Origin: JBFWWP01 sp050246115 | GTDB lineage: Bacteria > Planctomycetota > UBA8108 > UBA1146 > JAJFFE01 | DNA: 64,000 bases | Assembly (NCBI GenBank): GCA_050246115.1 | Contig: JBFWWP010000019.1 | Coordinates: 1-64,000 of the forward strand | Direction of reading: 5' to 3' | In this document: positions 19,401 through 28,004 of the stretch, in pieces | Position numbering within the stretch: position 1 is the stretch's first letter | Layout of the letters: each line of letters opens with the position of its first letter | Program-made: the position numbers and the translations under genes | The notes under the pieces: generated by a model | What the model was told of the DNA's origin: nothing | The model's input: only the letters and a program-made list of their open reading frames with translations | The model's database searches: none

Positions 19401-22400
19401 CTAGCACGGGCCGAAGGCGGTGCAGCCGAGCTGATCGTCGACGTCGCCGCCACAGTTCGGGTAGGGCTCGGGTGGTGCAGCGCCGCCGTTGAACTGCCAG
19501 AACAGCACGTAGACGATGTCCGAGATGTCGATCGCGCCGTCTCGGTTCATGTCCGCCGACGCGAGGCACGACGGACTGGCGCCGCCCGTGAACAGGAAGC
19601 TCAACACGAAGATGGCGTCCGCGATGTTGGACGTGCCGTCCGCGTTGGGATCGCCGCGAACGAACAGGCTGTCGCTCACGAAGCAGACGTCGGCGGGCAG
19701 CAAGCCCGGCAGGATGCTCACACCCGACTGGCTGATGGTGTTGTTGAGTGGTGGATTCCCGATGTTGTTCTCGAGGGTCAGCGTCGAGCATGTACCGAGG
19801 AGCAGGGGATCGTCGACGGCGCCGAACTGGTACTTGAGGATCGAGCGTGCGGTTCCCGGGGGGAATGTTTGCTGGTTGAAGGGAGGCGTCGTGTCAAAGA
19901 TGCACGTGCCGGTGCCGAAACCGGCGACGTTGTTGATCGACGAGCTGAAGAACTCGATGCCGCCGCTGGCGCCATTGGGGCCGACCAAGAGCACGGTGGC
20001 CGTGCCCGCCACGGAAATGCTGTTGAGGGTCAGCACGCTGTTGTCGAACGTGAGGACGCAGGTGTAGCCGGCGATCGCGTTCTGATTGGTGAGCAGCACC
20101 TCGGTCTGGAAGCTGCCGCCCGGTTGCGCGAGCGCGGGCGTCACCTGCATGAGGTTGGGCGGAAAGTAGAGGAACGCGCCGCTCGAGGTGCCGGTGCCGT
20201 TGGCGGTCGTGACCGTGACGTCGGCGGCGCCGAAGGGGCGAGCCGGGGTCACCGCGGTCAGTTGGGTCGTCGACAGGACGTTCACCGACGTCGCGAGGGT
20301 GCCGCCAAAGCGTACCGTCGCGCCCGTTGCGAAGCCGGTCCCCGTGATGGTGACTGCGGTGCCGCCCGCCGGTGGCCCTCCCGCGGGGCTCACGCCGGTG
20401 ACGGTTGGGGGCACGGCGTAGTCGAAGCCGTTGGCGAGCGTGCTCGCCCCGTTGGCGTTCTCTACCGCCACGTCGACGGGGCCCGAAGGACCCGGTGGGG
20501 TGATGACTTCGAGGGTGTTGGCATCCACGAAGGTCACGCCGGGCGACGCAGCGCCGGCGAAACGCACCACTGTCGAGGTCGTGAGATTCGCGCCGGAGAC
20601 CGTCACCACGTCACCGCCGAGCGGGCTTCCCCCCGACGGGTTCACCGCCGTGATCACGGGCGGCGAGGCGTACTGGAATGCCGCAGGAAGGTTGCTACTC
20701 CCGTTCGCGGTGGTCGCCACGACGTCGACGGTACCCGGTACGTGAGGTGGCGTCGTTACCGTGATGCTCTGCGGGGAAGTGAAGGTCAACGACGAGGCGC
20801 TGACTCCGTCGAAGGTCACTGTCGTCGTGGGTGTGAAGTTCGTGCCGACGAGGGTCACTGAATCTCCGCCCAGCGGCGACCCGCTGACCGGAGCAACCGA
20901 GGTCAGGGTCGGCGGATCCACGGCGAGGTAGAGGAATCCGTTCGGCAGGGTGCTGGTTCCGTTGGCGTTGCTGACGGCGACATCGACCTGGCCGGAAGCG
21001 TGCGCCGGGCTCAGCACTTGGATGGTGCTGGCGTTCACGAAGGTCGAGGAGAGGAGTTGCCCGTCGAGCAGCACCGTTGCTCCCGCCGTGAAGTTGGTTC
21101 CGGACAGCGTCAACAGCTCGCCGCCAGCGGAATCGCCGGCGGGGGGGGAAACGCTCAGCAGAACCGGAGGCGACTCGTAAGTGAAGCCGGACGGCAGGAT
21201 GCTCGAGCCAATGGCGGTGGTGATCGTCACGCTCACGACCCCGGGCGCGTGAGCGGGAGAGAGCACCGTTGCCGAGCTGGGCGAGGCGACCAGGACGCCA
21301 GTGGCCGGCTGCCCACCGATCAAGACGCTCATGTTGGGTACGAAGCCGGTCCCCGCCAGGGTCAGAGTCTGTCCACCGAGTGGCGTCCCGGACGGCGGGG
21401 ATACGGACAGGAGTACCGGTGGTGGAGCAAAGGTGAAGCTCCCCGCGAGCGACGAACTGCCGTTGGTGTCGAGCACCGTCACGTCGAAGGCTCCTGGTGC
21501 GTGCGGTGGAGTGACGGCGGTGAGGCTCGTGGCGGAGATCAGTGTCACCGAGGTTGCCGACACACCGCCGAACGTCACCAATGTCGTCGGGCCGAAGCCA
21601 GACCCGAAGATGGACACCGCGGTTCCGCCGGCCGTGTTGCCGATCGTCGGGGACAGCCCAACGATGGTGGGTGGCGAGCCATAGGCGTACCCGTTGATGA
21701 GAGTCGACGAGCCGTTCACGCTCGAGACCGTGACGTTCACCGTGCTGCCCGAGGTCCCCACGGGCGTAACCGCCTGCAGGCTCGAAGCGGACGTAAAGGT
21801 GACCGACGGCGACGGATTCACCCCGAAGGTCACTACGGCGTCGGGCGTGAAACCGCTTCCGGCCAAAGTCACGGTTGCTCCGCCGAGCGGCGACCCACTC
21901 GCCGGACTGACCGAGCTCAGAATCGGCGGCGCGGCGAACGTGAACGCAGCAGACAACGTCGCGGTACCTCCCGCATTCGCGACGGCGACATCGACAGCGC
22001 CGGGCGCATGGGCCGGCGTGGTGGCGTCGAGGGTGGTCGCATTCACGAAGGTGACGGACGCCGCGGGAGTGCCGCCGAAGGTGACGCTGGTTGCGGCAGT
22101 GAACGCGGTGCCGGTGAGGGTGACGACGGTACCGCCGAGCGGTGAGCCGCTGGTCGGCGCGATCGACACCAGGGTCGGCGGCGCATCGAAAGTGAAGGCG
22201 GCGGTCAACGTGTCGGAGCCGTTGGCGTTGGCGACGGCGACATCGACGGCGCCGGGCGCNNNNNNNNNNCGCCGAGCGGTGAGCCGCTGGTCGGCGCGAT
22301 CGACACCAGGGTCGGCGGCGCATCGAAAGTGAAGGCGGCGGTCAACGTGTCGGAGCCGTTGGCGTTGGCGACGGCGACATCGACGGCGCCGGGCGCGTGA

Positions 22401-23158
22401 GCCGGCGTGGTGGCGTCGAGGGTGGTCGCACTCACGAAGGTGACGGACGCCGCAGGAGTGCCGCCGAAGGTGACGCTGGTTGCGGCAGTGAACGCGGTGC
22501 CGGTGAGGGTGACGACGGTACCGCCGAGCGGTGAGCCGCTGGTCGGCGCGATCGACACCAGGGTCGGCGGCGCATCGAAAGTGAAGGCGGCGGTCAACGT
22601 GTCGGAGCCGTTGGCGTTGGCGACGGCGACATCGACGGCGCCGGGCGCATGGGCCGGCGTGGTGGCGTCGAGGGTGGTCGCATTCACGAAGGTGACGGAC
22701 GCCGCAGGAGTGCCGCCGAAGGTGACGCTGGTTGCGGCAGTGAACGCGGTGCCGGTGAGGGTGACGACGGTGCCGCCGAGCGGTGAGCCGCTGGTCGGCG
22801 CGATCGACACCAGGGTCGGCGGCGCATCGAAAGTGAAGGCCGCGGTCAACGTGTCGGAGCCATTGGCGTTCGCGACGGCGACATCGACGGCGCCGGGCGC
22901 ATGGGCCGGCGTGGTGGCGTCGAGGGTGGTCGCATTCACGAAGGTGACGGAGGCCGCGGGAGTGCCGCCGAAGGTGACGCTCGTGTCCACGGTGAGGTCT
23001 GCCCCGGTGATCGTGACGACGTCACCCCCGAGAGGACTACCGTTGGGTGGAGAAACCGAACTCACGGTCGGGGCCTGGGCGAACAGCGGGCTGGCCGTGA
23101 GGAGCAGCAAGCCGAAGCTCACGACTCGGGCCAAGACGGAACTCGTCGGTTGTCGCAT
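19401..23158 (-). CDS. Secreted IPT/TIG-repeat protein with cohesin-like and dockerin-like C-terminus, interrupted by an assembly gap
   Basis: Starts at 23158 with a signal peptide (LARVVSFGLLLLTASPLFAQ). At least eleven IPT/TIG units of ~84 residues follow, each opening 'PxxxSVSPxxGSPLGGxxVTLxG'. Three whole copies before the gap and one after it are almost identical 252-bp tandem copies; the later seven diverge. Then comes a beta-rich, cohesin-like domain (GGSFQTEVLLTNQNAIAGYT, VLTLNSISVAG) and a dockerin-like domain (LFVRGDPNADG ... DMNRDGAIDISD) ending in GCTAFGPC. Ten N at 22260-22269 break the frame: repeat phase across the gap is 137 bp instead of 252, so about 115 extra bases (plus any multiple of 252) are missing, which also restores the frame. 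Likely an exported adhesin-like protein. Confidence 0.9.
22260..22269. other. Assembly gap (10 N) inside IPT repeats
   Basis: Ten undetermined bases within near-identical 252-bp repeats. The true copy number is unresolved and the reading frame is only artificially split here. Confidence 0.98.
22341..23100 (-). repeat. 252-bp tandem repeats (IPT units)
   Basis: The same 84-codon unit is seen at offsets 22341, 22593 and 22845, exactly 252 bp apart and nearly identical in bases, including silent sites. This points to recent duplication or gene conversion. The copy at 22204 lies beyond the gap. Confidence 0.92.
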
Positions 23159-23586
23159 GGGAAGTCATCCTTGTTCGCAGTCCCGTCCGGGGTGGTAAGC
23201 CCTGGCGGGTCGCCAGACGCTTCTTTCACCTCGACGAGCGGTGTGCCAATGCGGACGCCTCGAATCGCGAGGCGCAACGGGTACTCGGTCCCTACTCGTT
23301 TCGCTCCTGAGTGCCGGCCAGCCCAAGGGGGCCCGAGAGAGGCCAAGCCGAAGCCCTGTCGCGGAACTCGGATACGCTTCCGGTCCGGGAACGAACTCGC
23401 TTGGGCCCTACGGGTCTGGACGGCGCTGTGGTGCGATCGGCTGTGCTTTTTTGACCCGGGCCGAGTGTACCACCGGCGCGCACCCTTGGGGATCCTGTAC
23501 CCCAGAAAGTGGTTGCGGGCGCACTAAAGCCCGAGAGCGAAGCCCGAAAGGTCTACCCGCAGGCCCTGCCAAATCGACGGCAAGAT
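23159..23586. other. Intergenic region upstream of the IPT gene
   Basis: No gene or clear promoter seen. A short run of T (about 23446-23451) is the only AT-rich stretch. Confidence 0.5.
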
Positions 23587-23611
23587 GTCGAAGTCATTCT
23601 TGGGCGACTCC
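23587..23611 (+). repeat. Dispersed motif, copy 4
   Basis: GTCGAAGTCATTCTTGGGCG followed by ACTCC. It touches the TAG stop (complement 23611-23613) of the next gene and shares the AAGATGTCGAAGT extension with copy 1. Confidence 0.85.
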
Positions 23612-24462
23612 TAAGGACAATGGGCAAAGGCGACGCAATCGAGCGCGTCCAAGGTCGGATCGACTCCGCAGCTGAGCGGTCCCGGAAGGGGCTGGGTGGG
23701 CATGCCGAAGAGGGCCAGCAGAAGGGTCACTGCATCCGGGATGTTCAAGCCGCCGTCATCGTTTGCATCGCACGCGTCAACGCAGCCGAGCGCCGGTGGG
23801 GCACCCTGCGGAAACAGAAAGTTGAGGAGGAACACGGCATCCGTCAGGTTGGTACTGCCATCGTCGTTGCAGTCCCCTCGCACCAGCTGCGGGCCAGCCG
23901 GCATGCCGGTGATGAAGACGTCGTCGAATGTCGTCACGCCCGGCCCGAACAGGTTGTCGTCGGAGTCGGTACCCAAGCGAAGCCGGAGATCGCCACTGGC
24001 CGTAAAGGTCTGCATCACCGTGCCGTTGGTCCCCGAGAGGCCCGTGAGGGTCAGTGGCCCAAGCACGACCGACACTCCAGTCGTCGCGTCCACGAGGTCC
24101 CAGACCGCGAAGTCGAAGTTCGGGTCGGGGTCGATCGAGGTGTAAGACCAAGTGAAGGACACGGTCTCCGTGCCGCCGGGAAAGCTGATCAACTGCTCGA
24201 TGAATGTGTTCGAGGAATTCGTCGATTGATTGTCGCCGCCGGTGACCACGGCCGCCATCGTCGCGTAGCTCACGGAGCCTGAAGCACTATTGTCGAAGAG
24301 CGTCCAGGGGGCGCCCGATGGATCCGAGAAGTCACCGTTGACGACGAGGTTCTGCCCGACCGACAGTGCGGGGGTCGAGGTCGCACAAAACGAAAGCAGG
24401 CTGAGGAAGAGTGCGGCCTTCTCGAGGATTCGAGTTGACCAGTTCGGCATTGCGTTCTGCAT
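23611..24462 (-). CDS. Secreted dockerin-tagged protein with a carbohydrate-binding-like domain
   Basis: 283 residues from the ATG at 24462 (GGGAAG upstream); the frame is open further to 25089 but would run through the divergent gene. Signal peptide: ILEKAALFLSLLSFCATSTPALS. Residues about 35-190 begin NLVVNGDFSDPSGAPWTLFD and resemble the 'delayed-start jelly roll' carbohydrate-binding domains (CBM4/9-like) of secreted planctomycete proteins. The C-terminus is the dockerin-like module (VRGDCNDDGSTNLTDAVFLL, DACDANDDGGLNIPDAVTLL) with the tail CGVDPTLDALDCVAFAHCP. Secreted; probably binds a glycan or envelope component. Confidence 0.85.
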   Translation of the reverse strand: MQNAMPNWSTRILEKAALFLSLLSFCATSTPALSVGQNLVVNGDFSDPSGAPWTLFDNSASGSVSYATMAAVVTGGDNQSTNSSNTFIEQLISFPGGTETVSFTWSYTSIDPDPNFDFAVWDLVDATTGVSVVLGPLTLTGLSGTNGTVMQTFTASGDLRLRLGTDSDDNLFGPGVTTFDDVFITGMPAGPQLVRGDCNDDGSTNLTDAVFLLNFLFPQGAPPALGCVDACDANDDGGLNIPDAVTLLLALFGMPTQPLPGPLSCGVDPTLDALDCVAFAHCP

Positions 24463-24795
24463 CGACGGCGACTTCCCATTCTGGGGGAGGGGGTACCCCA
24501 CTTCGAACTCCAAGGGTTGATCCACACCGGCGACCGGCAACCTCTCGGGCCAGGGTTTACTCTTGGTAGTGGAAGTCAGGGCCTGTTCACGAGCGCTTAC
24601 GAACACCCGCCGAATGTACCGGCGTAACGAGAGTCTCGCCACCGCGCCGCCAGGACTGTTGTTGAAAGTCAACGTCGTGCGGTTCCAGCGTGGGGCGTCA
24701 TTCTTGTCGCAGATCTGGGCGCCTGCAGGGTTGAAGCCAAGGTCGTCCGCCCGTAACCTCTGGGTGGGTTGAATCCTCGAACCAGGAGATGTCAG
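24463..24795. other. Divergent intergenic region
   Basis: Lies between two divergent dockerin-protein genes. The AGGAG at about 24784 serves the + strand gene. No promoter motif is clear. Confidence 0.5.
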
Positions 24796-27270
24796 TTGAG
24801 ACCAGAGTACCTCCGCGCTCCGACGCATCGTCGGCGAGCAGCGAGCATCACACTGCTCTTTCTCTGCTTCGTCGCCTTGGGAGCGACGGAACGAGTTCGA
24901 GCATCGGGGCTCGAGATGGTTGTCGCGCACGGTCTCACGTTGACGGGCCTGCAAGCGGGGCATGTCGACATCACCGTGGACTCGACTGCGCAACTCGACG
25001 GCTTTACCTTCGCTGTCGACGTCGACTCCACGCGCTTGATCGTCGAGGACTTCGCCGCTGCCGGATCGAGCGTGTTGGCTGACTTCCAATCAAGCTTCCT
25101 GGAACCGTCGGGTGGAGCAGTACTCCAGGTCATCCTGGATCAGACGGCACCCATCGGCGATCTGTTCGTGCCCGCGGGTGTGGACCTCCTCGTGGCGCGC
25201 CTGCGTGTGCGCGCGGCAGTGGCCGCGGTGACCAGCGTTACTTCGCCCGTTCAGTTCGTGGACGGGGCGCTCGGGAACCCGCCGGTCGTCAACTCGCTGG
25301 TGCAGAACGGCGTGATCGTTGGAGTCGCGCAAGGGCTCGTGCTCACGGGCGCCACCGTGACCCTGCTGCCGCCGCCGCCCGATTTCCTCACGATCGAGAA
25401 TGCCGCGATCATCAGCGGCGAGACGGGCGCAGTTCGTGTGCTCCTGAGCAACAACAGCGGGCCGGTCCAAGGTTTCTCGCTGGCCGTTTGTCATGACGTC
25501 CAAGGCTTGCAACTCGATGCGATCCTGCCGGGCGTCGCGACGCTCGGGGCGGGAACGGAGTTCCTCGCGTTCGATCTGAGCCCGAATGGCGGCGCAGGTG
25601 GCACGCTCGGGGCGGTGCTGGATCTTCACCCACCCTTCGACGGGCATACGATTCCGGTCGGAGTCGATCAACACATCGCCAGCTACGTCTACACGGTGAC
25701 TCGCGACCTCGTCGTGGGACAGGATCAACCGGAGGTGTTTAGCCTGGAGTTCGTGGACGGACTGCTCGGACAGCCCGTCACCTCCAACCGAATCCAGGTG
25801 CAAGGCATTCTCATCCAGCCCGTGACCACGAACGCCTCGGTGACCGCGCTTCCGCATGACCCACCGATGGATCATGGCGTGAAGCTGTACTGCGGTCCGC
25901 GCGACCTTGAGCTGGATGTCATGGGGAATCCTCTCGGCGGGCCGATTCTCGGGCTCCGTGGCGAACCCGTCGAGATCTGCATTCTGTACACGAGCGCAAC
26001 GTACAACCTGCAGGGTGTCCAGTTCGCGCTCTGTCTCGATTGCGAATTGATCGTTTGCGGGCTCACGGTGGAGGGGACGATCGCGGGCGCCGTGGGCGCG
26101 GAGTTCGTTGCCTGGAACTTCGAGAACTTGCAAGACGATGGGGATGGCTGCGAACTCGTCGCCGGTATCCTCCTGGACGCACTGCCTCCGTTCGATCGCC
26201 AGACCCTGCCTCCCACATCGATGCCCCTCGCCCTCGCCTGCCTGGAAGTGAAGATTTCCGACGTTCCGGTCTGCCGTTCCGAACCCGGGGACTTCGTGAG
26301 CGGCGTGAACTTCTACTGTGGTCCTGCCGGCTTGCAGTTGGACGCGAATGGGAATCCGGTCCCGCCGGTGGTCGACGCCGTCCCCGGGCAGAATCTCGAA
26401 GTGTGCTTCTTCTACACCAGCGAGTTCTTCGCCCTCGGTGGATTCCAGCTCGCCATTTGCTATGACTGTGATCTGACGCTCTCGAACTTCTCGGTGGCGG
26501 GATCCGTGGTCGGTGCCGCTGGCGCCGAGTTCGTAAACTACAACATCGACAATGATCCGAACGATGGCGACGGCTGCGAGATGGTCGTCGGCATCCTCAT
26601 GGACGTGCTGCCGCCGTTCAACCAACAAACCGTCCCCATTACCCAGGTGCCCTTGGAGATCGGGTGCGTGCAGGCCCTCGTCTCCCCCGATGCTGCCTGC
26701 GAGGATCTGCTGAACATCGACTTCTGCAACTTCGTCGATGGTGCGGGTAACGTGCCGATCGAGAACATTGCCATCGTCGGCGTCGAAGGAATTCAGGACG
26801 TTGGCAAGTTCTGTTGCGCGGTGCACGTGCGCACCAACCCGAGCGGCGACCCCTGCGACAAGCTCCGTGTCGAGTTCTGCGATGGCATCAACGGCGCGGG
26901 TGTCGTCGTGATCGAGAACCTGGTGGTCGTGGACACCGAGAGTGTTCAGAACCTACCGACCTGCCCGTGCGAGGTTTGCCTGTTGCGGGTTCCGCGCTTC
27001 ATGAGGGGCGACTGCAACCAGGACGAAAAGGTCGATATCACGGATGCCAATACGGTACTGGCGGCGGCCTATCAAGGCTTCGTCGTCGACTGCGGGGACG
27101 CTTGTGACGCCAACGACGATGGGTTCGTCAATCTGGCGGATACGGTCTTTCTTCTGACCTACCTGTTCGGGTTCGGGGCGAACCTGCCCGCGCCGACCTT
27201 CCCGGATTGCGGACCCGATCCGACCCTCGACGAGGTCGGTTGCCTAGACCCGCAACACTGCGTCTACTAA
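24796..27270 (+). CDS. Large secreted protein with cohesin-like repeats and dockerin-like C-terminus
   Basis: 824 residues from TTG at 24796, which follows AGGAG by 7 bases (an in-frame TTG at 24769 lacks a site). Signal peptide: RRRAASITLLFLCFVALGAT. Four beta-rich units follow: two at about 40-345 (VDSTAQLDGFTFAVDVDSTR; GFSLAVCHDVQGLQLDAILP) and two Cys-bearing ones at about 360-610 (GVQFALCLDCELIVCGLTV; GGFQLAICYDCDLTLSNFSV). They look like cohesin/CBM-type sandwiches in which paired Cys could form disulfides. The end is dockerin-like (MRGDCNQDEKVDITDANTVL, DACDANDDGFVNLADTVFLL) with tail CGPDPTLDEVGCLDPQHCVY. It is the only one of the eight dockerin genes on the + strand and converges with the UGA-containing gene. 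Confidence 0.87.
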   Translation: MRPEYLRAPTHRRRAASITLLFLCFVALGATERVRASGLEMVVAHGLTLTGLQAGHVDITVDSTAQLDGFTFAVDVDSTRLIVEDFAAAGSSVLADFQSSFLEPSGGAVLQVILDQTAPIGDLFVPAGVDLLVARLRVRAAVAAVTSVTSPVQFVDGALGNPPVVNSLVQNGVIVGVAQGLVLTGATVTLLPPPPDFLTIENAAIISGETGAVRVLLSNNSGPVQGFSLAVCHDVQGLQLDAILPGVATLGAGTEFLAFDLSPNGGAGGTLGAVLDLHPPFDGHTIPVGVDQHIASYVYTVTRDLVVGQDQPEVFSLEFVDGLLGQPVTSNRIQVQGILIQPVTTNASVTALPHDPPMDHGVKLYCGPRDLELDVMGNPLGGPILGLRGEPVEICILYTSATYNLQGVQFALCLDCELIVCGLTVEGTIAGAVGAEFVAWNFENLQDDGDGCELVAGILLDALPPFDRQTLPPTSMPLALACLEVKISDVPVCRSEPGDFVSGVNFYCGPAGLQLDANGNPVPPVVDAVPGQNLEVCFFYTSEFFALGGFQLAICYDCDLTLSNFSVAGSVVGAAGAEFVNYNIDNDPNDGDGCEMVVGILMDVLPPFNQQTVPITQVPLEIGCVQALVSPDAACEDLLNIDFCNFVDGAGNVPIENIAIVGVEGIQDVGKFCCAVHVRTNPSGDPCDKLRVEFCDGINGAGVVVIENLVVVDTESVQNLPTCPCEVCLLRVPRFMRGDCNQDEKVDITDANTVLAAAYQGFVVDCGDACDANDDGFVNLADTVFLLTYLFGFGANLPAPTFPDCGPDPTLDEVGCLDPQHCVY

Positions 27271-27292
27271 ACGATGTCTACTGAACGAACCG

Positions 27293-27973
27293 TCAGCGAA
27301 CCTGGTTGACCAACTCGACCGTGAGAGTTCGTTCGGTCGTGTCCGACACTGCAGGGACCAGGCGGATTTCGTGCCGTCCGCGGCGGGTCTCCGGGTGCGA
27401 GCGAACGAGCCAGGTATGGACGGTTCCGTCCACCTTTGCTGGGTCCGACTTTGGGGCCGCTTGCTGAGTCCAGCTCGAGGGTAGCACCAGGCGTGGTAGC
27501 GGTGACTCCGGGGAGACGCCCTGGAGTTCCACCACGAAGACGTCGCCGGGAACGGCGACCGGGTTCGTGACCATGGCCCGAAGATTCGCCCCGAGTTCCA
27601 CGGAGACCGAAGGCACGCGCTGGGCATTGGGGCAGCCTTTCGCGCGCAGTCGGGCGAGGATCTTGGCCTCGTCGGTCTGCTCGGGGTTGAAGTACACGAT
27701 GTTCCACTCGCCGAACGGATCCGAACGCACGGACTTCACGACGTCGAGTACCCCGGGTTGCCCTACCAGGGCAGCCTGGCCAACGTCGTATCACCAAATG
27801 CTGTAGGTGAGGATCCGTACCGGAAGCGAGATCTCCTTCCCTGTGGCGGAAGCCAGGCCTCCGACCGAGTTGGTTGCGGTCACGGGTGGTGGAGAGCGCA
27901 TGTTGCAGCCCGGACCGCTACTCAGGAGGGCGATCCCGAGAACGAGCATCGTGGTGATCGCGTGTCGCTCCAT
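27293..27973 (-). CDS. Exported protein with an in-frame UGA (candidate selenoprotein) and HMA-like/Ig-like parts
   Basis: One frame runs from the ATG at 27973 to a stop at 27293 except for a TGA at 27791-27793. Before it: signal-like MERHAITTMLVLGIALLSSG with Cys23 in an imperfect lipobox, then SLPVRILTYSIW. After the TGA the same frame continues YDVGQAALVGQPGVLDVVKS, then WNIVYFNPEQ and ILARLRAKGCP, a beta-alpha-beta-beta-alpha order like heavy-metal-associated domains, with the UGA where the first metal/redox Cys of the HMA loop would be. Residues about 140-225 look Ig-like. A hairpin with GGU in its loop starts 14 bases after the UGA. Read-through gives 226 residues with Sec at 61. The alternatives are a nonsense mutation or a sequencing error. 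It lies 31 bp after argS. Confidence 0.7.
27756..27776 (-). promoter_or_regulatory. SECIS-like hairpin after the in-frame UGA
   Basis: On the complement, GG-C-UGCCC pairs with GGGCA-A-CC around the loop UGGUA: five pairs, one C.A mismatch, two pairs. The loop GGU lies 24-26 bases past the UGA, inside the distance range of bacterial SECIS elements, whose apical GU is bound by SelB. A competing local pairing (CCAGG-CUGC-CCUGG) exists, so this is suggestive only. Confidence 0.5.
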
Positions 27974-28004
27974 GCCGTTCGAACTCCTTTGCGGCAGTGC
28001 GCCT

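Noticed and set aside
19245..23198. Long open frames on the + strand opposite the IPT gene
   Set aside because: They are antisense shadows: high GC and repeats keep several frames open, while the minus strand gives clean IPT, cohesin-like and dockerin-like domains with a signal peptide.
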